A stretch of 6,139 bases of DNA from Actinomycetes bacterium (GCA_021846485.1 JAJZWW010000209.1:1-6139), one strand, 5' to 3'. Positions 1 through 5,286 are shown, counted from the stretch's first letter. Program-made: numbers and translations. Notes: a model not told the origin generated them from the sequence alone.

Positions 1-539
1 AGCAGGGTGAGGACCGGGTCGAGCGCGTCGGTGACGAGGCTTCTGAACCAGTCGTCGATGGCGGCTTCGATGTGGCCGGTGATGTCGAACAGCCCCGGCG
101 AGGGCTGGGTACCGCCGCCCACCGTGCCCCCGCTCCCCGACGCCGGCGTGGTGGGGGTGGTTGTGCCGGCAGGGCCGACCTGGATCGGTGGTGGGCCCTC
201 ACCGCCCGTCCCCGCGCCTGATGTCGCAGAGCCCGATGTCGCGGAGCCTGATGTGGTGGAGCCTGATGTGGTGGAGCCACCCGTCCCCGAGGTCGACGTC
301 TCTGAGCTCGGGGTCGTTGCCCCGGTCGTCGCAGCGGCTGCGGGCGCGCTCGGGCTGGTTGGCGTCGGCGAACCAGTGCGAGCGGCGGTGAGCACGACTG
401 CCCTATCGCTCGCCGCAGCCCTGCCATGGCCGGAGGACGCCATGTGATGCCCGGCGGTGCCGAGGGCCAAGACGGCGAACACGACGCCGGCGGCGAGGCG
501 GAGCGGGTGCCGGGGTCGCCAGGCGGGGAGGAGTCGCAT
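1..539 (-). CDS. TrbL/VirB6-like conjugal transfer membrane protein, N-terminal part (3' end outside window)
   Basis: The frame opens with ATG at 539-537 and stays open to the left edge, giving 179 visible residues. Residues 1-30 are a basic N-terminus followed by a hydrophobic stretch (LAAGVVFAVLALGTAG), consistent with a signal peptide or first membrane anchor. Residues about 50-148 form a low-complexity Ser/Thr/Gly/Pro linker that includes repeats of the pentapeptide SGS(T/A)T. Residues 150-179 (GLFDITGHIEAAIDDWFRSL, then DALDPVL) resemble the segment before the multi-TM core of actinobacterial TrbL/VirB6-type proteins, which form part of the inner-membrane channel of a type IV secretion system. 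The start overlaps the pilin stop as ATGA, so translation is probably coupled; only a weak GGCGG lies upstream. The TrbL call rests on this short segment and on position directly after a pilin gene; the multi-TM core is not visible. It could be another T4SS membrane protein. Confidence 0.6.
   Translation of the reverse strand, partial: MRLLPAWRPRHPLRLAAGVVFAVLALGTAGHHMASSGHGRAAASDRAVVLTAARTGSPTPTSPSAPAAAATTGATTPSSETSTSGTGGSTTSGSTTSGSATSGSATSGAGTGGEGPPPIQVGPAGTTTPTTPASGSGGTVGGGTQPSPGLFDITGHIEAAIDDWFRSLVTDALDPVLTL
217..276. repeat. Four tandem 15-bp units inside the TrbL-like gene
   Basis: On the plus strand the units are 217-231, 232-246, 247-261 and 262-276, with consensus CC(T/C)GATGT(C/G)G(C/T)(A/G)GAG. 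Units 3 and 4 are identical. On the coding (minus) strand the period is in frame and encodes the Ser/Thr/Gly pentapeptide repeat of the linker, so unit number can change without a frameshift. Confidence 0.85.
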
Positions 540-1117
540 CAGCCGCCGCCGACGAGGGAGGCGAGGATGGACACGATGAGCGGGGCCAGGACGGCGAGCG
601 CGTAGCCGACAGCCGCGGACTTGAGGGCGGTCTTCGCCTTCTCGACCTGCCCGGGATCCCCGCCGGCGGTCAGGTAGCGCAGGCCGCCGATGGTGAGGAA
701 CAGCGTCGCGACCCCGGCCAGGATCCCGACGATCCAGGTGGTGAGGTTCGAGATCAGCCCGCTCAAGGTCTGGGTGCCGCCGCCGGCCGCGTACGCGGGC
801 GAGGCGGCCACGACGATGAGGGCACCGGCGAGGAGTCCGGACGCGACCAGCCGTCTCACTATCTGTCGCCCGGGTCGTCGGCCGCGCCTGTGGACTGCGG
901 CGGGGGTGACCCTGGCGGCCCGCCGAGGAGCCGGATCTCCGGTGGCCTGGCCTCTGCCGTCCAATCCTGTGCCGTCCTGTGCGGTACCGGGCGCTGGGGG
1001 GGTGGGTTGTGCGTGGATGCGATGTGTCGTGGCGGCCTCCTTGGTCGGCGCCCGGGCGCTCTGCCGGGATGGGGTTTGGGGGTCGCCGCGGCGGGCCGGT
1101 CGGGCCGGGTTGGGCAC
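539..1117 (-). CDS. VirB2/TrbC-type T4SS pilin with long N-terminal presequence
   Basis: This is the likely major subunit of a conjugative pilus or channel, exported and embedded in the membrane. With the GTG start at 1117 it has 192 residues. Residues 1-84 are Arg/Pro/Ala-rich and without recognisable fold. Residues 87-110 form a Sec-type signal (VRRL, hydrophobic core, SPAYA; predicted cleavage after AYA). The mature part of about 82 residues has TM1 at about 126-148 and TM2 at about 166-188, joined by a loop with GGLRYLTAGGDPGQVEKAK, the hallmark of Gram-positive T4SS pilins (Pfam T4SS_pilin type). GTG 1117 is chosen because AAGGAGGTGA lies just upstream. An alternative GTG at 859 would give a 106-residue protein that begins exactly at the signal peptide, nearer the usual family length, but with a poor SD. 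The family call is firm; the start is less so. Confidence 0.85.
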   Translation of the reverse strand: MPNPARPARRGDPQTPSRQSARAPTKEAATTHRIHAQPTPPAPGTAQDGTGLDGRGQATGDPAPRRAARVTPAAVHRRGRRPGRQIVRRLVASGLLAGALIVVAASPAYAAGGGTQTLSGLISNLTTWIVGILAGVATLFLTIGGLRYLTAGGDPGQVEKAKTALKSAAVGYALAVLAPLIVSILASLVGGG

Positions 1118-1119
1118 TC

Positions 1120-1129
1120 TCACCTCCTT
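1120..1129 (-). promoter_or_regulatory. Strong ribosome binding site of the pilin gene
   Basis: On the minus strand this reads AAGGAGGTGA, followed by GA and GTG at 1117-1115. It is close to a perfect anti-16S match with 5 nt between AGGAGG and the start codon. It also contains the TGA stop (1122-1120) of the upstream HTH gene, so ribosomes finishing that gene can re-initiate on the pilin. It favours GTG 1117 over the in-frame GTG at 1123, which lies inside the SD itself. Confidence 0.7.
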
Positions 1130-1968
1130 GGTGGTGGGCTCGAGCGACGCTTGGCCGGTCGCCGGTCCGTTCTCCGGTCCGGCCGGGGACGACTCCCACT
1201 AGAAGAACAAGGGGTTTCGGCCCTTTTTTGGACAATCTCGATCGAGGAATATGTGGGGGAGAGGAGCCAGGCGACGAGCTTTTGCTCGGCTCGTTCCCGG
1301 CGCTTCACACACGCCCAGTAGCCGATGCCGAGCTCTCGGGCGACGTCGTCGATCGAGGAATCGGCGATGCGGGTCGCCCCGATCAGCTCGGCCTCGTGGT
1401 CCGTGAGTACCTTGGCACGCACCGCGTGGTCGAGCACGAAGTCGGGGTGGCGCCACGGCCGGGGCGGGGCGGCCGACACCAGGTCGCCGGCAGGCCGGCC
1501 CACCTCGGCCAGCTCGCTGCGCAACAGCCGGGTAGCGCCGATCCGGGCCAGCCAGCACAACCGTGCCGCCAGGCGAGCCCGGCCCGGTTGGCAGCGGGCG
1601 ACGGCGGCCAAGAACGCGGCGAGGGTCTCGGCTTCGATGTCGTCGGCCTTGTCGGGGCAGGACTGGACGAGCGGCCAGACGGCGCGGCGCAGCCCGGGCA
1701 GGAGGACCCCCGCCAGCCCGACGCTCCAGGCGCCGCCCTCGGCCTTTGCCCGGGCGACGAGGACGTCGACGACCCGGTCCCGGACCGCGAAGCTCATGGA
1801 GGGGTGCAGGAGCATCGCCTTCAGCTCGCCGAGGGGGACCGCCCGGTCGGGGAGGCCCGAGATGGTCGTGCCGTCGAGGGCGAGCGGGCGGGGGCCGGTC
1901 ACGAGAAGATCGAAGGTCTTCTCCAAGGTGTCGAACGGCGAGTCGGTGAGTTCGCGTCGAGACGGCAT
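1120..1968 (-). CDS. Sigma-70 region-4-like HTH protein of the conjugation cluster
   Basis: A 282-residue soluble protein. Residues about 45-160 are helical and Leu/Ala/Arg-rich with no motif I can name. Residues about 188-236 (LTDHEAELIGATRIADSSID, then VARELGIGYWACVKRRERAEQKLV) have the layout of a sigma-70 region 4 or LuxR-type HTH: an LT..EAELI opening, a DDVARELG helix, then a recognition helix leading into a basic RRERAEQKL segment. Residues 255-282 are a disordered Arg/Pro/Ser tail. The start is ATG 1968, with AAAGGAG at 1975-1981 on the minus strand, 6 nt away. No complete region 2 is obvious, so it may be a regulator with a sigma-like DNA-binding domain and not a full sigma factor. 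It is the first gene after the GCGGGGTA array and is probably co-transcribed with the pilin and TrbL-like genes, making it a candidate regulator of transfer. The HTH is fairly clear; the role is inferred. Confidence 0.65.
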   Translation of the reverse strand: MPSRRELTDSPFDTLEKTFDLLVTGPRPLALDGTTISGLPDRAVPLGELKAMLLHPSMSFAVRDRVVDVLVARAKAEGGAWSVGLAGVLLPGLRRAVWPLVQSCPDKADDIEAETLAAFLAAVARCQPGRARLAARLCWLARIGATRLLRSELAEVGRPAGDLVSAAPPRPWRHPDFVLDHAVRAKVLTDHEAELIGATRIADSSIDDVARELGIGYWACVKRRERAEQKLVAWLLSPTYSSIEIVQKRAETPCSSSGSRPRPDRRTDRRPAKRRSSPPPRR

Positions 1969-2005
1969 GGCTGGCTCCTTTGGTTGGGAGCCGCCATCGC
2001 GCCAT

Positions 2006-2019
2006 GCGGGGTACCCCGC
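2006..2019. promoter_or_regulatory. 14-bp perfect palindrome, candidate operator of the HTH-pilin-TrbL operon
   Basis: GCGGGGTACCCCGC is a perfect inverted repeat made of two overlapping array units. Its near edge lies 37 bp upstream of the ATG at 1968, where a promoter for the transfer genes would be expected. On the minus strand it is preceded by GGGGTAAAAG, where TAAAAG might be a poor -10 element. Binding here would be well placed to repress or activate the leftward operon. The binding protein is unknown; the two flanking regulators are the obvious candidates. Confidence 0.45.
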
Positions 2020-2296
2020 TTTTACCCCGGATCGACCCCGCCCGCCGACTACCCCGCGACGGGCGCGGAGCGGGGTAGTCGCGGGGTGCTCGAAGCTCGC
2101 CAGTGTGTTCTCCCAGCTCAGCGCCGCGGGGTAGTCGTACCCCGCGAGCGGGGCACGCCGCGGGGTACTGGCACGCTCGGCGCCGCGAACATTTCTTTCC
2201 GAGTACCTCGTTGCGGCCGCGGGGTTCGCCGTCGGGGCGACTACCTCACTTCGGGGTGCTCGACTACCCCGCTCACCTTTCGCCGCGGGGTAGTCC
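2006..2296. repeat. Iteron-like array of GCGGGGTA(GTCG) sites in both orientations
   Basis: Perfect GCGGGGTA 8-mers occur on the plus strand at 2006, 2070, 2126, 2160 and 2285, and on the minus strand (seen as TACCCCGC) at 2012-2019, 2050-2057, 2138-2145 and 2265-2272. One-mismatch copies lie at 2023-2030, 2034-2041, 2081-2088, 2148-2155 and 2219-2226. Several extend to a 12-mer GCGGGGTAGTCG: 2070-2081 and 2126-2137 exact, 2285-2296 with one mismatch, and inverse copies at 2046-2057 and 2261-2272 exact. A variant ending TGCTCG occurs at 2081-2092 and 2251-2262. A less GC-rich patch (AACATTTCTTTCC, 2188-2200) lies inside the array. The array fills most of the gap (1969-2357) between two leftward regulator genes, and I find no gene in it. 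Such clusters are typical of operators, replication iterons or partition/transfer sites; which applies here cannot be told from sequence. Confidence 0.85.
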
Positions 2297-2357
2297 CTCA
2301 CGCCAGCGTGTCGGGCGGCCCGGACTGCTGGCCACGGTGCCCCGAAACGGGCGTGTG

Positions 2358-2924
2358 CTACCGCGCGATCCGGTAGCGCCGTGGCCGCTCGGCCACCAGC
2401 TGGACCTCGCCGGCCGCCGCCATGGTCGAGAGGGCATTGGACACCGCGCCGGCCGAGCGCCCGAGGGCCTTGCCGATCCCGGACGGCCCGAAGGACTGCC
2501 CGGGCCGGGCCGCCAGGTACTCAGCCACCAAGGCGCCGAGCGCGCCGGGGGCGAGCCGCCCGCTGGCGTCGCCCGCCGGCTCGGATCGGGTTTCCCTGCC
2601 GGTCCCGGGGGCGGTCGGGTCGGGCTTGGGAGGAGACCCAGCCTCGCCCGGAATGGCGGCCGGCTCCTCGCTCGTCGCTCCCTCCGACTGACGGGTCGCG
2701 GGGGAGGGGGTGGCGAGCGACCAGCGGTCGGCGACCCTCGCCCCACCCGAGCGCCCACCGGGGCTGCGCCGGATGGTGCCGGCGGCTTCGAGGCGTGCCA
2801 GGCGCTTGGCGGCAGTCGAGCGGCCGATCCCGAGCGCGCCTGCGACCTCGGCGGCGGTGATGTCGGGGAGGGCGGTCAGTGCATCGGTGATGTCAGTGTC
2901 GGTGATCTGCTCCGGTGCTCCCAT
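2358..2924 (-). CDS. Double winged-helix DNA-binding regulator
   Basis: A 188-residue protein with two winged HTH domains joined by a disordered linker. The first, residues about 8-71, carries DITAAEVAGALGIGRSTAAK, then RLARLEAAGTIRR and a basic/Gly wing, as in MarR/IclR-like wHTH domains. Residues 72-122 are Pro/Ser/Glu/Thr-rich. The second, residues about 123-188, carries FGPSGIGKALGRSAGAVSNA, then LSTMAAAGEV and a wing ending ERPRRYRIA. The start is ATG 2924, with AAGGAG at 2930-2935 on the minus strand, 5 nt away; the stop is TAG at 2360-2358. It is a soluble transcription or DNA-structuring factor, with no enzyme motif seen. Lying immediately upstream of the GCGGGGTA array and opposite the methyltransferase operon, it is a natural candidate to bind the array, the divergent promoter region, or both. 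Two DNA-binding domains on a flexible linker suit variably spaced paired sites. Fold assignment is strong; target and sign of regulation are inferred. Confidence 0.75.
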   Translation of the reverse strand: MGAPEQITDTDITDALTALPDITAAEVAGALGIGRSTAAKRLARLEAAGTIRRSPGGRSGGARVADRWSLATPSPATRQSEGATSEEPAAIPGEAGSPPKPDPTAPGTGRETRSEPAGDASGRLAPGALGALVAEYLAARPGQSFGPSGIGKALGRSAGAVSNALSTMAAAGEVQLVAERPRRYRIAR

Positions 2925-3117
2925 GATGGCTCCTTCGTGGCTCGCTTCGGTCTCAAAGGACCTACCTCCACTCGGGCGGCCAGCTCAAGGCCAAAGACGA
3001 GCCCGGCGGTCCGCGGCGCCGGAAGGACAATGACGAGCAATTCTCGAGATCCGATGTCCAAAAAGAGGGCCCGGACCCTTGTTCTATAGGTGACGCTTGT
3101 CCGGTCGTGGGCCGCCC
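2925..3117. promoter_or_regulatory. Divergent promoter region between regulator and methyltransferase operon
   Basis: No gene is supported in this 193-bp gap, which separates the leftward wHTH gene from the rightward methyltransferase operon and so must contain promoters for both. It is less GC-rich from about 3025 to 3100. TATAGG at 3085-3090 is a possible rightward -10, placing a start site near 3097, but no good -35 stands 16-18 bp upstream. An 8-bp palindrome TCTCGAGA lies at 3042-3049. No copy of the GCGGGGTA unit occurs here. Confidence 0.4.
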
Positions 3118-4053
3118 ATGACCACGATCACCACCCCCCAGCCGCCTACCACCCCACCACGTTCCACCCAGCCACGTTCCCCCGAGGGCGTACCGCTCGC
3201 CGTCTGGCCCGTCGCCCAGAGGACCGCCCAGTGGCAACGGGCCGGGCGCTACCTGCCCGAGTGCGCACGGCACCCCGGAAAGATGCTCCCCGAGCTCGCC
3301 CGGCGGATCATCGCGGAGTACTGCGAGCCCGGCGCCCTGGTTGTCGACCCCTTGGCAGGCATCGGCACCACCCTCGCCGAGGCCGCCCTCCTGGAGCGGC
3401 GCGCCGTCGGGGTCGAGCTCGAAGCCCGCTGGGTGCGCCTGGCTGCCGCCAACCTCGACCACATGCTCGAAGGCGGACGCCGAGACCTCGCGGAGATCCG
3501 CCGGGGCGACGCCCGGGACCTGCCTGCGATCCTCGGAGACCTCTGTGGCCGGGTCGACCTCGTCGTCACCTCGCCGCCGTACGCGTGCGACGCCGGGATG
3601 ATCGACAAGCAGGCCTGGCTCGCCGGCGGGCGGCTGTGCCCGCCCGACACCCTCAACTACTCGACCGACCGCGCCAACCTCGGCCATGCCCGCGGTCCCG
3701 CCTATGCGTCGGCTATGGCCGAGGTCTACGCGGCGTGCCACGCCGTGCTGCGCCCCGGTGGGCGCCTCGTGGTGGTGACCAAGAACACCCGGCGAAAGGG
3801 CCGCACGTTGGACCTCGCCGGGCTCACCGTCACCCTTGCCACCCAAGCCGGGTTCGCCTACCTCGGCCACGTCATCGCCCTGCACGCGGCGATCCGCGAC
3901 GGCGACCTCGTGGCGCGCCCGTCGTATTGGCAGACCGTCCAGGTCCGCCACGCCCGAGAGCGCGGCGAACCCGCCCATCTCGTCGCCCACGAGGACGTCA
4001 CCGTTTTCAGCCGCCCAGCAACGACCTTGAAGGAGATCGCCGATGCCCGCTGA
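3118..4053 (+). CDS. SAM-dependent TSPPY-type DNA methyltransferase, first of a tandem pair
   Basis: From ATG 3118 the protein has 311 residues. The SAM-binding motif I is DPLAGIGTT (77-85), the acidic residue after the next strand is in VGVELE (E100), GDARDLP (130-136) follows, and the catalytic motif IV is TSPPY (151-155). LRPGGRLVVV (211-220) is a typical late Rossmann strand. Motif I comes before motif IV with little between, so any target-recognition region would lie after TSPPY. TSPPY suits N4-cytosine or N6-adenine amino methyltransferases, but the layout is also shared with TRM11/UPF0020-like nucleic-acid methylases, so DNA as substrate is likely but unproven. Residues 1-25 are Thr/Pro-rich and poorly conserved. 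An alternative TTG start at 3097 has AGGTGA 3 nt upstream; ATG 3118 has no clear SD. It overlaps the second methyltransferase gene by 11 nt. No restriction nuclease is in the window, so it appears to be an orphan or anti-restriction enzyme. Confidence 0.8.
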   Translation: MTTITTPQPPTTPPRSTQPRSPEGVPLAVWPVAQRTAQWQRAGRYLPECARHPGKMLPELARRIIAEYCEPGALVVDPLAGIGTTLAEAALLERRAVGVELEARWVRLAAANLDHMLEGGRRDLAEIRRGDARDLPAILGDLCGRVDLVVTSPPYACDAGMIDKQAWLAGGRLCPPDTLNYSTDRANLGHARGPAYASAMAEVYAACHAVLRPGGRLVVVTKNTRRKGRTLDLAGLTVTLATQAGFAYLGHVIALHAAIRDGDLVARPSYWQTVQVRHARERGEPAHLVAHEDVTVFSRPATTLKEIADAR

Positions 4054-4978
4054 CATCCCCCTCTCGGTGTGGCCCACCGCCCAGCGCAACGCCAGAGCGC
4101 AGCGCGCCGGGCGCTATGTGGAGATCTCCGGGCATCACCCGGCCAAGATGCTCCCCACCATCGCCGCGCGCGCCATCGCCACCTATAGCGCACCCGGCGA
4201 CCTCGTCTGTGACCCGATGGCCGGGATCGGCTCCACCCTGGTCGAGGCCGTCCACCTCGGCCGTGACGCCATCGGCGTCGAGTACGAGGAGAACTGGGCC
4301 GAGCTTGCTCGGGCGAACATCGCCTACGCCCGCGGCCAAGGCGCGACGGGACACGGCGAGGTGGTCTGCGGGGATGCCCGCCACCTCCCCGGTGTTCTCG
4401 ACCCCGCTATCCGCGGCCTCGTCGCCCTCGTGCTCACCTCCCCGCCCTATGGGCCGTCGCTGCACGGCCGGGTCACCGCCCGACCCGGCCAGGGCATCGC
4501 CAAGTCCCACGACCGGTACTCGACCGACCCGGCCAACCTCGCCCACATCGGCCTCACCGGGCTCTTGGAGGCGATGCGCACGATCCTCAGCGGCTGTCGC
4601 CAGCTGCTCCGCCCCGGCGGGTACGTGGCCATGACCGTGCGGCCGTGGTGGCACGACGGCCGGCTCATCGACCTGCCCGGCCGGCTCGTAGGGGTCGGCG
4701 AGGACGCCGGGCTCGTCCTCTACGAGCGCAACGTCGCCCTCCTCACCGGCTTGCGCGGCGAGGGGCTCGTGCCACGGACCTCGTTCTTCGCCCTCGAAGC
4801 GGTCCGCAAGGCCCGCGCCCGCGGCATCCCCCGCCTCGTCATCGCCCACGAGGACCTGCTCGTGTTCAGAAACCCTCCGGCCGTCTCGGGTTCAGCGTCG
4901 ATCAGGTCTCTTCGAGAACCCCGAGATCTCGGCGACCAGCGCAGGAGCCACGCCGAACCTCACAGGCTCGCGGCATGA
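4043..4978 (+). CDS. SAM-dependent TSPPY-type DNA methyltransferase, second of a tandem pair
   Basis: A 311-residue paralogue of the preceding gene. Shared landmarks include a WPxAQR...QRAGRY N-terminus (10-24), HPAKMLP (32-38), motif I DPMAGIGST (57-65), GVE (78-80), GDARHLP (110-116), catalytic TSPPYG (132-137), a YSTDPANLAH block (159-168; YSTDRANLGH in the first copy), LRPGGYV (189-195) and a closing AHEDLLVF (268-275; AHEDVTVF in the first). The central part after TSPPY differs most between the copies, suggesting different targets. The start is ATG 4043 with AAGGAG at 4030-4035, 7 nt away and inside the first gene. After F275 the protein carries about 36 extra residues with no counterpart in copy one and weaker third-position GC bias, as if the reading frame had been extended into foreign sequence. 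The stop overlaps the next possible start as ATGA. Substrate is uncertain as for copy one. Confidence 0.8.
   Translation: MPADIPLSVWPTAQRNARAQRAGRYVEISGHHPAKMLPTIAARAIATYSAPGDLVCDPMAGIGSTLVEAVHLGRDAIGVEYEENWAELARANIAYARGQGATGHGEVVCGDARHLPGVLDPAIRGLVALVLTSPPYGPSLHGRVTARPGQGIAKSHDRYSTDPANLAHIGLTGLLEAMRTILSGCRQLLRPGGYVAMTVRPWWHDGRLIDLPGRLVGVGEDAGLVLYERNVALLTGLRGEGLVPRTSFFALEAVRKARARGIPRLVIAHEDLLVFRNPPAVSGSASIRSLREPRDLGDQRRSHAEPHRLAA
4921..4932. repeat. 12-bp perfect palindrome in the 3' end of the second methyltransferase gene
   Basis: CCGAGATCTCGG is a perfect 12-bp inverted repeat without a loop, so it suits a dimeric protein site better than an RNA hairpin. It lies in the unconserved C-terminal extension of the second methyltransferase. 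It may be chance; no second copy is seen in the window. Confidence 0.4.
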
Positions 4979-5286
4979 GCGTAGGCACCTGGAGCAACAC
5001 CGCGGCCGGTGGAGCCAGCCGGCCCTGTGGGGGCACCGCTCGCCGGGCCGTGGTGGTGAAGGCGGTGTCGATCGTGGCGGTCAGGGCCACCCCGGGTGAC
5101 CTCCGGTCGGGAATGGCCGGGGCCTTGACTTCTCGCTCGGGGTTGAGGCCTCCTCCTATTGAGGACTCGCCCAGGAGAGCACGAGCCAGCAGAAGGCGAA
5201 CTAGCAGAAGGCGAACCAGAAGAGAACGAGGAGCAAGACGAGCGACGATGACCACGACCAGACCCACACCGGAAGCGCGCCGGTGA
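4975..5286 (+). CDS. Doubtful small basic ORF between methyltransferase and excisionase-like gene
   Basis: A 103-residue frame from ATG 4975 to TGA 5286. Its start overlaps the methyltransferase stop (ATGA) and its stop overlaps the next start (GTGA), exactly as expected for a coupled operon gene. Against this, there is no good SD (only AGG 8 nt upstream) and no recognisable domain. The second half (residues about 68-91) is a run of Arg-rich repeats written with AGA, CGA, AGG and ACT codons, unlike the G/C-ending codons of the neighbours. The first half also reads as a high-GC3 open frame on the minus strand. The translation is very basic and could bind nucleic acid, but no function is claimed. 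A 12-residue alternative starts at ATG 5248. It may be non-coding sequence that happens to be open. Confidence 0.35.
   Translation: MSVGTWSNTAAGGASRPCGGTARRAVVVKAVSIVAVRATPGDLRSGMAGALTSRSGLRPPPIEDSPRRARASRRRTSRRRTRRERGARRATMTTTRPTPEARR
5188..5216. repeat. Direct 14-bp repeat in a purine-rich tract
   Basis: AGCAGAAGGCGAAC occurs at 5188-5201 and again at 5203-5216, a 15-bp period. It is followed by degenerate purine-rich sequence to about 5247 (AGAAGAGAACGAGGAGCAAG and on). The tract is far richer in A than the surroundings and lies about 70 bp upstream of the excisionase-like gene. It could be a binding site, such as a recombination directionality or integrase arm site, or a replication slippage product. 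Confidence 0.6.

Noticed and set aside
7..447. Plus-strand frame with PDVAEPDVVEP-type repeats
   Set aside because: It is antisense to the TrbL-like gene. The repeats are the complement of its Ser/Thr linker, there is no SD, and the minus frame has an ATGA-coupled start and family-like C-terminal segment.
1969..2301. N-terminal extension of the HTH gene (start at 2301 in place of 1968)
   Set aside because: The extra 111 residues merely translate the GCGGGGTA array; AAAGGAG 6 nt before ATG 1968 gives a far better start.
2342..2355. Hairpin GCCCCGAAACGGGC after the wHTH stop
   Set aside because: It needs a mismatch or bulge and has no T-tract, so it is not a convincing intrinsic terminator.
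979..2376. Long plus-strand open frame of 465 codons
   Set aside because: It is the shadow of the minus-strand HTH and pilin genes. The translation has no domain and runs through the repeat array.
3061..3080. Possible terminator hairpin (AGGG...CCCT beside an A/T run)
   Set aside because: The stem is only 4-5 bp and it lies in a divergent promoter region with no gene ending towards it.
2962..4089. Minus-strand open frame of 375 codons opposite the first methyltransferase
   Set aside because: It is a GC-rich antisense shadow. The plus strand carries clear motif I and TSPPY motifs.
3090..4634. Plus-strand open frame of 514 codons spanning both methyltransferases
   Set aside because: It is out of frame with both enzymes and its product is Arg/Pro-rich low complexity.
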